From assembly GCA_011634665.1 (NCBI GenBank), contig WAEK01000001.1, forward strand, positions 1,689,501-1,753,500: 64,000 nucleotides of DNA. The letters run 5' to 3'. This document shows, piece after piece, positions 22,153 to 34,073 of the stretch. The notes beneath the pieces were generated by a model. It ran no database searches and was not told the origin of the DNA. It worked only from the letters and a program-made list of their open reading frames with translations. Source of the DNA: Mortierella sp. BCC40632 (Eukaryota; Mortierellomycota; Mortierellomycetes; Mortierellales; Mortierellaceae). Position 1 is the first letter of the stretch. Each line of letters begins with the position of its first letter. The position numbers were made by a program, and so were the translations under genes.

Positions 22153-23062
22153 ATGTCGACCCTCTACCCGACAAATGACTTTCAGACCAACAGCAGAAAC
22201 CAGAATAGCAACAGCCGACACCTCCCACGCCAACCTCGCTCACCTGCAGATCTCTCGTCATCGACTCTTCTTCAGGGCACGAGCCCATCTTCACCCGCTC
22301 TTCCATATCCACTAAATGACTCTCGGGCCATAGGAGGACCGGGCGGGAATGGGATCGGTTCTAGTCATGGTGGTGGTGACCGTAGACGAGGAGGAGGAGG
22401 AGGAGGAGGAGGAGGAGGAGGAGGAGGAGGAGGAGGATATTACACAGCAGAGACAAGCACTAAAGTGCATGAATCGACTTTGTCCCTCACACATGGAAAC
22501 CATGGCCATCTCCCATCACCAAAGGAACTTGACCGACACGACCTTGTCCCCTCCCCTGCCCCCTTGCCAACGACAACATCCTACACTCAACAACAACAAC
22601 AACAACAACAACTAAAACTACCTCCTGTACTGCCAGCTCCTGGGTCAGCTCCCGAGACGGGAGGAGGCTCAGGTTCTGGTTTTGTCTCTGGGTTCGAGGC
22701 AGCGGCAGCCTCGGCGTTGACGCTTGCCAACAACATTGCATTCCGACCCATGACCGCACAACCAGCGAAATGCAGCAAGCTCAAGATTCGCATTCATTTT
22801 GATTCGACCATTTTTCAGGCAGGAGGAAATCTTTTTGGTCGAATGGAGATCATTGCGTCAAGTTCTCGGTCACTTAAACTGGGCGAAATAGCTGTCGAGT
22901 TGGCAGCCTATGAAGGTAAAAGAAGAAGAAAAAAAGGTCCCCTGCATCTGAACGAGCCTGCAAGGGGGGAGGGGGATATTCTCTTTCCTTCTCTTTCTCT
23001 CTCTCTCTCTTCCCACTCTTCCTGGAAGGCAGCTATTGAACATTCTTTTATTACTTCTCGCG

Positions 23063-23094
<32 letters not shown>

Positions 23095-23349
23095 CCTCAA
23101 TAGAGATCAGCTCTCGCGACTTGACTGCGACACAATCATTTCTTTCCTCAAGACTTTGTTTCCAAAGCTTCGGTATCCCACCCTCGAATGCCGTGCATGG
23201 CCCTTGCGACGAAGGTGGTTTTTGGATGGCTAAAAAGGGCAAAACCACTTTCCCATTCGCGTTCCAACTTCCGTTGGACTGTCCGAGTAGTTTGGTTTTT
23301 GGACAGACCGCCAGTCTTCGTTATGTCGTATCCGGGTATGTGTGTCCCT

Positions 23350-23387
<38 letters not shown>

Positions 23388-26300
23388 GAAAAAAAAGGCT
23401 CTGTGCAATGACCGTCAACGACTGATCCTGTGGTGTGTATGTTGGATGTTGTGTGCGTGTGTGTGTGTGTTGTATGTGAATGGGCTACTCTTCCACATGA
23501 CGAGGAATATATCTTTCTCCCCTATTCGATTATTTCGGTAATCTCTTGGCTCTGTGTCGCTGACTTTCCTCTTCTCCCTCCCCCCTTTTTTTTTTTTTTT
23601 TTTATTGCTATTGCTTTCAGACTCGTCCAAGTTTTTTACCATGGAAAAGAAGAAACCATCCTAAAGTCCAAAGAGGCATTTGTTGTCGAGGCCTGGGATG
23701 GTTACAACCCCGATTACAGGTTACCTGTTCATGCCACCAACTCGACCAAGCTCTTCTGGGGTGGTAGTGGCTCTCTTGTACTCGAGGCTAGAATCGCTGA
23801 AAGACTTCACAATGCTGGAGGGAACTTGACTGTTGACGTCAAGGTCAAGAATAATACTTCGCGCAAGGTATTGCCTAGTCACGAGAGTTCAAAAGGGATT
23901 AGTCATTCACAGAGAGAGAGAAAGAGAGAGAGAGAGAGAAAGAAGTTGCTGATTTGTGCACTCTTGCATGCTATAGGTACAAGGCATTCGCCTGGGAGTG
24001 GCTCGGAGATTGGAGATGGTATCTGACAAGGCCCAAGCAGAAATGAATCCTGGACTCCAGATCGACACGGTTTCTGTCTCAGAGGTCATTGGGACACAGG
24101 ACTTCAAGTCGTCTAGTTTCCTATTCGACACTGGCGAAGAACGTAGTACGACCGTCAACATGATTATTCCTGGCAACGCGAGAACAATTCGAGGCACAGC
24201 TCTGTTTGAAGTGACCTGCTTTGTGGTTGTATCGGTGCCTCTCGGAACATTTAGGTAGGCATCTAGTCGTTTTTTTTTCTTTGCTTTGCTTTTCTCACTG
24301 TATCTGGATATTTGTTTCGAGTGATAGCAAAGCAATGGCAAGCACCATTGGAACTGGATCTAACTTTTCTCTTTTCTTTTCGTGGCTACCGTTCTTTATG
24401 TCGGGACAGTGGAGAGCTCTCTGTCGAGATTCCTGTCAAGATCTGTCATCCTGCATCATTGACTCCTGCACCAAGACCAAAGCTGGATCAAAATCACCTG
24501 CCTCATCACTACAACCTCGTGGACGAAGATATGGATATTGAATCTGAGAGACGTGGTCGTTCAAACCGTCGTGTGGGCTCCAATGAAAGTCTCATGACAC
24601 CCTATAGTGGCGCAGGGGATGGCAGTGGGTTTAAAGGTCATGATCGAGATAATCCTTGGGGTTCAGAAGATGCAGGAGTTTCCATTGGAAGACAGGGAGA
24701 ATGGGATGGCGATGAGCCTCAACTCTCACCCGCCAACTCAATCACATCCATTCGGTCCCTGCTGTCAAGCCCAAAACAAAAGCTCAGCAAACTTGCGGAT
24801 AAAATTCAACGCTCAACCAGTCCGAATTCTAGTGGTCATTTGCAACATGAAAATCGACGAGGCTCAAGGAATCGTGAAGAATCAGACCAGGCACGTCGCT
24901 TTACTAAGTCGCCACCTCTTGGTCCCGCTATGCCTATTGCCTATGTCCCTGCAGTGGAACGTGTCCGATACACACCCTTTCAACCTCCACCAACAACAAA
25001 GGCACAGGAGTTTATGAAGGCCGCAGAAAAGTATCACCAAGAGATGGCTCATAGCGGTGTACTGGGCTTGGAAGATGACGACGCAGAGATTGACCTGAGC
25101 GATAAAACCGTAGCTTCAGCCATTCACAGCTGGATTTCGAAAAAGGAATCCGAGGCGAACCACAAACAACAAAGCCGACGAACGGGCACCGCTACGCCGA
25201 CAACAGCACGACCTACCCCACCAATCCCAATCCCCTCGGCTTCCCCAGGGCGCCGGCGACCTACAGTAGACCGGATTGATACGCAACTTGTCGGATCTTT
25301 CACCTCCCAATATAGTCAAATGGGAACATCTCCTCAAAGCTACTATAGTCCTGCCTCCCCTGGAGGAGGAGCCTCTCCATCTTCACCCACAGGACCACAA
25401 CCCTACTCGAACCAGACGACTTCGCGCTTTATTCATCATGCGCATCGTCAACCGGCTGCACCTCAGACAGAGGCGTTTGGAAGCGCTCCCGAGGACTGCA
25501 CAGTTACACCACCACTTTTTGCAAAACCACTCCCTCTTCCTTCGCCTCCCCCCACAGGATCTCCGAGTCGACCTGGAGAATTGCCATCCTCTCAACGGTT
25601 TCCACGACCACTCTCACCAACCGGAGTGCCTTTACAAACACCAGAGAGTCTGGCTTTAGCCAGAGAGGCTTATGAGCGTGTCCGACGAGCTGGGTCCCCC
25701 ATACCTGATATTCTTGCGAATGCCACGACACCCACTAGTGCCAGAGATACTCCCAATTCTGGGTTCCAACCATCTTCAGCGCCTCGACCACCTGCCTCAC
25801 CTCAGTCTTTGGAGAACCAAACTGTGATCGCGGCCCCTATACCGTTACCCCTGACAGACCCCCCACGGGATATGGCCACCAGCCCCTCTGGACTCTCTCG
25901 GCTACTGAACAAAACGGGAGAAGGCAGTACTCATGATCCTACCAAGAACAGGTCAGGGCAAGATAATTTCTCCGAACCGGTTTCCTCTCTGCCTTCTCAT
26001 CTACAACAAAGGAACGGTGAATCGAATGTAAACTTGCCAAGACCACCATTGTCGTCCAGTCCGGATTTGAGCCAAATCCCTTTGAATCGACCTCTTCCAA
26101 TTCCGGGACCAAAGCCTCGCTATTTGAATCCTGCTGGTAACATTCCCAACAGCAATGTCTCTCCGATGGACACGGGGACGAGCAGTCGAGAGTTCCCGCG
26201 GCCAGGACAACCGATTCCTCTACCGATCCCAGTTCCTAAAACGACCAGTCCCTCACGACTGTCGACATCTCCACCTAGTCAGACATCCAGTGGACACTTT

Positions 26301-26974
26301 TCTCGACCGCCTCAACCACCTCATGCTACCTTGTCGTCACCCCCTTCGATAACGCAGCAAGGGATGAGATCGGATTATGATCGGAGGACTGACAGGAGGA
26401 CCATGACCCCACCTGGTGTCAGTCAACCACAATTGGCTGGCCATCTTGCGAAACCTGTCAAGCCCATTCAATCAGCCAAATCCACTAAACCTGGAATGCC
26501 AGCCATGGTGGGATCAAAGCCCTTGCCAGCAGGAACGGTCCCTAAACCCACCATTGGTGTCAAACCAGGGGTCATGGCCAACAACAGGACCAAACCAGGG
26601 GTGCCCTCCACTACGAGTAAAAGTACTGGCACGATCACAGGAAAGGGTGGCACTCTCACCACAGGAACAACAACGATGGCGACCTCAGGAACAGGGAGTG
26701 GGTTTGTCTACCCAAAGGCAACCCGAAAGCCCGTTGGAGGGACCAAGCCTGCAGTGGCAGCCAAACCCAAGACATTGCCCGTGCCTCCGACCCGATCAGA
26801 TCCAGCTGTTCATGGGGATCCAAACCATGCCATGGTCGGGGTGGATCCAAGGCAAGGCATGATCCCAAGTAGTCGTAGGAGCAAGAGTCCAACTCCTCTT
26901 CCAGATCCTAGTCTCGGACCAGGGTCTGGTCACCGGAGACCAGTCGCCACCTCTTCAGCGACGATAAATGCGAG

Positions 26975-27006
<32 letters not shown>

Positions 27007-28949
27007 CGACAACGGCGGCGGCGACCACGGGCCGAACTGAGGTGGATACGATAGAACCAAGAGTTGATCCACCGCCGGCGCGTTTGGTTGCACCATCGCA
27101 GCCCAGTGCCACAGTCCGGGCGCCACAGTATATTCCGGAACGAATGGCCGCCTGGGAATCTCCGGATGAAGGAACTCCTCCAGTTGAGGTCTCCAGGGAC
27201 TCGTCTCACGCGATAACCATAGAACCGAGGAGGAGTGAATTGATCGAGCCCAAGAAGGAGACGAACGAGCCACTTCATGTTCCTACGCCATCAGAACCAA
27301 ACCCATGTTTGGACCAAGAGAGTTCATCTCGGAGAACAATTCTACTGGACCAGGCCTCTTTTGGAGTGGAGCATCGAATCGCAGAGAGAGATCCTGTTGC
27401 AGTCCGAGAAGGACCTGTAGTGGTCAAGGATGACGTTCATCCATCTCAGTCTACGACTGCATCAACTGTGGAGTCTGAGCAGCAGCCACTGTCACTCTAC
27501 GCAGAAGAGGCAATAGAGGAAGAAGAAACAATCGAACATCACGAAGCTTCAAACGAGATTCGTGCACAAGCGATTGCTGCAGCTCATAGTTTCCGTGCCA
27601 CGGGGGCCATGGTCAACCAAGGTGGATATATGGTCAACACGGGAAAACTTCGTCAAGTCATTCAACAAGATAGTCGTCGGAATAGTCAAACCAGCACGAC
27701 GAGTAACAGTAGTGGTAGTGGTAGTGGATATTTGATTCAAGCCATTGCTGATAGTGCCTTGAGTGCAGCTTCGGCGGCTTCGGCGGTAGTGACCAATGGT
27801 CTTGGATGGCGTAATCCACCACCATCATCGACATCATCATCGTCACCATCTCAACAAGAGCAAGTCTACGAAGGAGCAATGGCTGTTGAACGACCCAGTG
27901 GTAGTGGTGGTAGTAGTGGTAGTAGCAACAACGGTCGCGCCAGGACTCGGACACCCCCTGGTCCACCTTCACAACGACAAATCTCTCCCGAACATGATTT
28001 GACGATGAAGGATATCAATTTCCAGACGGTTGGACCCTCTGATCGAGTTCTCTTTCCAACACAAGGGGAAAGGATTCTGGGCTTGGAAGAAGAGGAAGAG
28101 GAAGAAGGAGAAGAAGTAGTAGAGTATAGAGACAAGAGTCATCATCTTATGGGAACGACCTCGTCCGTTGTCGTTGTGGATCGGATACCGATTATGAATC
28201 GATCCCAACCCAATTCTCGAATCTTGGCCCGAGAAGTGATCCCTGAAGACGAAAAAGAACAAAAAGAACAAAAACAAAGTGAAGCCCTTGCTCAAGTCAG
28301 AACCCAAGCAAGATCCCGAGTGATGGAAAGGGAGAAGGATTCATCAGGACCTTCTCTTGTTCGGGAACAAAGTCCTTGTCGACAAGAATCTATCCCTGCC
28401 ATTACTACCGTGGCCTTGGCCCATGTCGTGGCCGAGGCGGTTCCTGTCCCTGCTACAGAAGCGGCCATCGAGAACCATCGACGGATGATGATGCCCTTGG
28501 ACGGACAGTCAGCCCCAGCTTTGACCAGTTCGGCAGATTCAGGTCCAACCTTGACTGGTCATGAGACGGCGGCGACAGGTAGTTCAAGTGGTAGTGGTAG
28601 TAGAAGTGGATCCAGAGTATTGAATCTTGACAAGACCCTCCCCAAGATTCAAGAGGATGCCTCTCCAGCCACGGGTGCAGCTGCAGTCGTGATCTCTCGA
28701 TCCAAGGTATTTGAGCGACCCTCTACTGCCACGGCAACGGCAACAGGAGGAACCAGATCTGGTGTGGACATGACTCCAAGAGTGGGAACAGGTGTGAGCA
28801 AACCTCGACTGGGACAAGGCATGGCAGGAGGAATGATGAGTGGAAGTGGAGCAAGTAGTGCGTCTTCTTCCTCTGGATTTGGTACCAAGCCCATTAACCC
28901 AAAGCTTCAAGCCTACATTCAAAAGTACAACCAGGCCACGCGACAGTAG
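22153..28949 (+). CDS. Very large arrestin-domain protein
   Basis: Five exons: 22153-22915, 23104-23335, 23621-23867, 23977-24254, 24410-28949, all phase-consistent, 2019 residues. Residues about 205-530 form an arrestin-like fold: it begins KLKIRIHFDSTIFQAGG and includes VELAAYE, FPFAFQLP, SLRYVVSG, the second lobe starting near YHGKEE, then SGELSVEIPVKICHP. Such proteins usually act as cargo adaptors for ubiquitin ligases in endocytosis or as pH-response components. A poly-Gly tract (GGA repeats) and a short poly-Gln tract precede the fold. The last 1490 residues are Pro/Ser/Thr-rich and look disordered, with poly-Thr near 26975-27015 and several acidic stretches. No clean PPxY motif was found. 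The large tail is odd for arrestin-related trafficking adaptors. Confidence 0.88.
22391..22437 (+). repeat. GGA trinucleotide repeat encoding poly-Gly
   Basis: About 15 GGA units in exon 1 of the arrestin gene encode an uninterrupted glycine run near residues 80-95. The same tract read in the next frame gives poly-Glu, which explains an overlapping spurious frame. Confidence 0.9.
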
Positions 28950-29303
28950 TAGTCCTTTCTTTCTTTTCTTTTCTTTTCTCTTTCTCTTTCTCTAAAAGAA
29001 AATAGAGAAAAGAAAAAGAAAAGGGATGTATTGTAGTAATAAAGCATTCTACAGATCCTTTGCTTTTTTTTTTTCGTATTTCAGCTTTTCCCCATCGCCT
29101 CCTTCCATCTTCTCTATTGCGGAGCAAATCCATCCATACTGGAAATTATCATGCAAAAGTACAATGATGTGGACACACACACACAAATGAGTTTGATCGT
29201 TTTAATACAAGTCAGCTGCACCCCATGTTGCTTTTTACAAAGAGAAAGAGAAAGAGAGATTGAGAAAGTTATATAGAAAATATATATAGAGAGAGAGGGT
29301 TCT
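28950..29303. other. Convergent 3' regions (arrestin / dienoyl-CoA reductase)
   Basis: The two stop codons are 354 bp apart. AATAAA at 29038-29043 is a good poly(A) signal for the arrestin gene, about 90 bp after its stop. Short CTTTT repeats follow that stop as in ERG6. A/T- and GA-rich sequence near 29270-29300 abuts the reductase stop. Confidence 0.6.
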
Positions 29304-30599
29304 TTACAACTTGGCCTTGGGGTTGTCAGGCTCCATGATAGCACGGATGTTCAACTCCTGCTCACAAATTTCGGGGTATCCATGAGCCATACTAGGCTGA
29401 AGCCAGTTACCACCATCCACCACCAACACTTGACCCGTCACAAATGCTCCAGCATCCGAGGCCAAATACAAGGTCGCATGTTCAATATCACGCACTTCTC
29501 CCATACGACCAATGGGGATTCTGACCCCATCCGCATCAGGTGGTGCCAACTTGGACATACCCACTGTGTTGGCAATGGGTCCTGGAGCAATGCAGTTGGA
29601 ACGGATACCGAGAGGACCCCATTCGTTGGCCCAGACCAAGGACATGGCATCGACACCGGCCTTGGCAGCACAGGCATGGGCCTGGAAGACCTGGCCGTTG
29701 TAATGAAGTGTCGCCGAGACGTTGATGATGGAACCCTTGGAGGCCTTCAAATGGGGGAAACAAATCTTGGTCGTGTTGAACGTACCAATCAAATCAATCT
29801 CGATCACAGATCGGAAAGCGTTGAAGGAAAGATTCTGAGAAAGTGACAAGAAGTTGCCTGCAGCACCATTGACAAGAATATCCAATCGACCGTAATGAGC
29901 AATGTGCTTGTCAACAGCGGCCTGGACCTGCTTGTGATCACGCACATCAGCAGCAATGGCAAGGATCTCTCCACCGGTCGATTCACGCATCTCCTTGGCA
30001 GCGGCCTCGAGCTTTGACAGGCTAAAAAAAACAAAAACAAAAATAAACAGGGAAGCGTTTCCGTTTCAAGATATGGTGAATAAAAAAAAGGAACTAGTAG
30101 CTGGAGAGAAATAGATCCACGGTTGATCGGAAGGGAGTTTTTTTTTTTTTTTCTTGCTAACACTGAAATACGGCTCACGAGAGAAAGACTTACGTTCTGC
30201 TGACAATCGTGACCTTGGCGCCGTGGCGGGCAAGGGCCTCGGCCATGCCTTTGCAAATACCCGATCCACCACCTAGAAAGAAAGACGTTTTAAGAGAGAA
30301 AGATATGTCGATCAGAATGATTTTTTTTTTTTGTTCGAGTCACATCAAGAGAACGGCTCTTCTCTATTCTTTTTTTTGCGCGGGTAGTATGTTGTTGCTC
30401 CGTGTGCTGTCGGATAAAGGCATCTTTTCTCTTCCCACGAGAGAAGAGAGGGGGGGGGGAATAAAAAGTTGTGGAGAAAGAGTTGCGAAGAAAGGGAAGG
30501 AGGAGGAGGAGCCATACCGGTGACAAAGGCAACCTTGCCCTTGAGGATATCATCCTTAAAGATGCTGGTTGTGGGAACAACGGGAGTAGGGAATGGCAT
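29304..30599 (-). CDS. Peroxisomal 2,4-dienoyl-CoA reductase
   Basis: NADPH-dependent short-chain dehydrogenase that reduces 2,4-dienoyl-CoA to 3-enoyl-CoA so polyunsaturated fatty acids can enter beta-oxidation (yeast Sps19, animal DECR2). Three exons: 30599-30518, 30272-30194, 30021-29304, phases 1 and 2 consistent, 292 residues. Exon 1 ends in VAFVTG and exon 2 supplies GGSGICKGMAEALARHGA, forming the TGxxxGI cofactor motif. NGAAGNFLS, INVSATLHYNGQVFQAHA and AAKAGVDAM match the family, which has an H-A-x-x-A-K stretch in place of the usual YxxxK. The C-terminus is AKL, a peroxisomal PTS1 signal. A TATAAAG-like element lies about 170 bp upstream. Confidence 0.95.
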
Positions 30600-31312
30600 A
30601 GTGAAAGGAAAAAGAAAATAGGTCTGAGAGTGAGTGAGGTGGGGAGAGGGGGAAGGACAAAAAAAAAAAAAATAAGAGAAAGAGAGAGAGAGAGGAGAGA
30701 CTGATTGAAGAGAGAGTGGAGAGAATGAAAAAAGAAAAGAGAGAGAAGGAAATGCGGCTGTCTCTTTATATTTTAGTCGATGCGAATTGTGAATGGAGCG
30801 ACCAAAGTGTAATAAAAGGCCCACGCATTCCAAGATTGCTGTCCCCACTGAGAGCGAGAACAAGAGCGAGAACAAGAGCGAGGAGAGAGAAGTGGCATCA
30901 CATGATAGCGTGGAGAGAAGAAGGGGAAGAAGGTTAACTTCGATCACTTTTTTTATATACTCTGCGGTAGATTTTTATCCGGGGGACTCTGCATTGGCTT
31001 TTTCTTCTTACAAACGGACCGATTTGGCAACTTCACATCTCTTTCTTCTCTTGTCTCTCAAAGGGAGAGGCAGGGGGAGGCCTGTACCTATTTTTTTTTC
31101 TCCTTTCTTTCTTCCCTCTCTCCTCTTCTTCTTCTTCGGTTCTCGGACCCTTGGGATGCCGCAACACCCGATCACTTCTCAGCCCCTCTCTCAGGGACTG
31201 TATTTTTGATCGCTTCCTTGTTACTTTATTCGGGTCACTTTTCTTTAGAAGCGAGAAGAAAAAAGAGAGCTGGTAGGCATGGATTTCTTTGACGATAGGA
31301 TGCGATTCGCGT
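30600..31312. other. Reductase promoter and UBC12 3' flank
   Basis: No gene supported. On the reductase coding strand a CT tract occurs at about 30677-30702 and a TATAAAG-like box at 30764-30770. A GAACAAGAGCGA-type short repeat lies at about 30852-30885. The right end is the 3' flank of UBC12. Confidence 0.5.
30764..30770 (-). promoter_or_regulatory. TATA-like box of the dienoyl-CoA reductase gene
   Basis: The minus strand reads TATAAAG about 165 bp before the ATG, followed by a pyrimidine-rich tract. Assigned from position and sequence only. Confidence 0.4.
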
Positions 31313-32870
31313 CTAAGTAGCCATGACATTGTCGTACTGGACTCCATTGATAACCCCACCTCGAATACTCCGGTGAACATTGGCCTCAAAGTTGCGTCGG
31401 TTGCTCCTCAAGTCTTCGGCTGCCTCTTTGTTCAGTGGATCGTCGGCATTGGGCTCTAGCAATAGATACTGTAGTCCAACCATGACCGAATTGAGTGTCA
31501 GCACAGGCTTCCAGTCTTCACGAAGAATGTTTAGACAAATGTTTCCGTCTGCCTGGATATTGGGGTGGTAAATCTATGGAGAAAGAGAAACAGAACAGAG
31601 AGAGAGAGAGAGAGAGAGCCAAAGAAATTGAGTTGGGTGACACGCATCAGGTCCTCGTGGTGGCTTTCAGCTCTCCCCATTTTTTTTTTTTTTAGTGGCA
31701 AAACCGAGAACACAGAATAGCTTTTGGACTCCGAGCGCGTTCAAGCTGTGCGTTCCCTGTCTTAGCTAACATAAACAAAAAAAAAAAAGTGCCTCGGTAG
31801 TGTGCGTGTGTGTGTGTAAGATAGAGAAGGAGTAGGGGTAGGAGCAGTGCTCTTTTACCTTTTGCAGACACTTGACTTTTGGTGGGTCGTGCGGGTAGTT
31901 GCCGTTCACGGAGAATGAAAACTTGAATGTGCCTCCAGCATAGAATCCTATTTAATACAGCAATAGACAGTGATGGTCAACGTCAATTGCAATTGACACT
32001 GGGGGGGGTTCCTTTCCTTCCTTTCTTGGATAAACCCTGGACGTCTTGCCGTCAGTGGATAGGAGCGAGAAAGAAAGAAAGAAAAGGTGAAAGGGCGAAG
32101 GAAGAGAGAAGGTTCGACGCCAACCATCACGCCTCTTTTTCTCTTTTTTAGCCCATAGTGTCGATGAATATCTGAGATACCTCTCTCCCTCTCTTTTCTC
32201 CTCCCCCATCGGAAGGCATGCAGTTGTAGGCGCAGTAGTTAAGAGTTGTCTCTCTCGATCCAGGAAGCAAGAAATACTGAATGGTCCGGAAAATTGACTT
32301 TGTCTGTCTTGGAGCGTTTCTCTTTCTCTCACTCGTCCGTCGACGACCTCATCCTAACTGTCTCCTCGCTCTTTGCTCCTTTTTTTTTTTTTTTTTTTTT
32401 TTTTCCTTTTTACCTTCGTCGGGGGAAATGTCCAGTTCAAAGTTGAGCAAATCTTCTGGTTCAGGAAAAGTCATTCTCATGGTCCTGGGCATCTCCAGCT
32501 CGCCAAGGTCTAAGAGAAGCGAAAGAAAAAAAAAAAGTTGAAACAAGAGGAGGTGATATTAGCTTCTAGAAGGGAGGAAGAAATGTTCAAAAAAAAAACA
32601 CACACACACACACACACTCCACGTCAAGTCAAGTCGGTTTCTCCTTTGTCATGCACGAGTCAGAGAAGATGAGAAAGAGGTAAGAGGTGGCGAATGAATG
32701 AGCATAGAAATGGGTAAAAAAAAAGGGGAGGAGGGGAGGGGAGGGGAGCGAAATGAAGGTATTTTTTTTTTCTCCATGCCTTTCTGGACTCGAATCTGAG
32801 CAGCGCTGACTTTAGGCTTTTTCTTGTCTCCGCTGGCACTGTCCTTTTTCATGGACCAGATTTTAATCAT
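31313..32870 (-). CDS. UBC12: NEDD8-conjugating enzyme E2
   Basis: E2 that passes NEDD8 from its E1 to cullins. Four exons: 32870-32780, 32509-32414, 31947-31859, 31573-31313, 178 residues (human UBE2M 183). The N-terminal tail [10 protein letters not shown] matches the UBA3-docking extension that distinguishes UBC12 from other E2s, and [16 protein letters not shown] continues as in animals. The core shows [25 protein letters not shown] and [19 protein letters not shown], with catalytic Cys105, then [10 protein letters not shown] and [15 protein letters not shown]. Intron 1 starts with GC rather than GT (AAAG then GCATGG) and ends TTAG; this is the only junction that restores the conserved protein. 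Introns are rich in T/A runs. Confidence 0.95.
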
Positions 32871-33562
32871 TGTTGCTTGCTTTTTATTTTGGACGTCTGG
32901 TTTAACTTTTAACTTGGGTTGGGGTGGACAAGAGGTCTGTCGATGATGGTGGTGTAGTGGTGGTGGTCCTGAAGAAGAAGAAGAAGAAGAAGAAGGTAGA
33001 GTCAAAGATGACCGAGAGGGGAATGAAAGAAATGAAGAATGAATTGGTGACCTGCGGCATTGGGCGATGCACTCCCAAAAAAAAGCCTCGTGACGTCGGA
33101 TAGGGAGGAAGGAACGTGTGGAGGTCGAAAAGGGTCTACTGCAAGACTTGGACATTGCAGGCATATTGAACCATTCATTATTGGGCCCTGTTTTTGTTCC
33201 GGAGCAATGTGAGGCCACAAAAAAAAAAAATCAGTTGCTGTACCTGTTTGGCATATCATCTCTCCTCCTCAATCGCACAAGATCGCGCACTGTGTTACAG
33301 CACAAAATGGTCCTGCTTTTTTTTTTTTTTTGTTTTTTTTCCATCACCCTGTTTCTCTTGGTTCTCATTTGCTGGAATCATGACCAGAACATGTCTGGAG
33401 TGTCTTCCATCCCACCCTACCCCTCTCCTCTTGCAGCTTTTGCTAGGATAATGATGAATTTATTATACAAAATGGGGGTCGAGGCGGGTCCCGAGTAAAA
33501 AATATCCAATCTTTAAATGCCGGTGGTGGTTGTTGGTTTGAATCCAAGATGTTGTTGTTGAT
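32871..33562. other. Flank between UBC12 and CGR1
   Basis: About 690 bp between the UBC12 start and the CGR1 stop, both on the minus strand. It contains a CTT/GAA trinucleotide tract near 32970-32995 and A/T runs at about 33218-33229 and 33318-33342. No exon recognised. Confidence 0.5.
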
Positions 33563-34073
33563 TTAACGTCCTTTGAGGTTGCCAGCCTTCTTCTTCAGTC
33601 GCTTCAACTTGTTGGCTGACATCTTGGCTTGATGAGCTTCAATCCTCTCCTTTTCCTCTCTGATGCGCTTTCTCTCTTCTGTGGTCTCTCTCTTGCGCTA
33701 ATAGAGTCAATGTGTGTTGGGAGAAGAAGAAAGATTAGCAAACAGCAGAGAATACCCTTTTTTCTTTCTTTCTTTTCTTTTCTTTTCTTTATACTACAAC
33801 AAGAGTGCCACATGTCCCCTGTCAGCACTTGAAGGGGAACAAAGAGAAAAACAAAAAATAGCTTACGCGCTTCTCGTCATTCTTTTCATCCTTCATAGTC
33901 TTAGCGAGGTTCCGGGCGAGGTTCAATTGCAAGGTCTTGGCCTTGCGAGCCTCGAACGAAGACTTGACACCTCTGGGAAGCTGTGTGCGCTGAGTTGGCA
34001 ACTTGGCCATCTTCCAGTCCTTTCCCGACACACGGGTCATTGGCTCCTGAGGCACTGCCTGTTTTGCAGTCAT
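33563..34073 (-). CDS. CGR1: rRNA-processing protein Cgr1
   Basis: Small nucleolar protein needed for 60S ribosome assembly (pre-rRNA ITS2 and 5.8S/25S processing in yeast). Two exons: 34073-33867 and 33697-33563, phase 0, 113 residues (yeast 120). It shows RVSGKDWKMAKLPTQRTQL near the N-terminus, matching the family start, then a long highly basic helix with KTMKDEKNDEKRRKRETTEE split across the junction, and ends KMSANKLKRLKKKAGN. High Lys/Arg and coiled-coil character throughout are typical. Confidence 0.92.
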
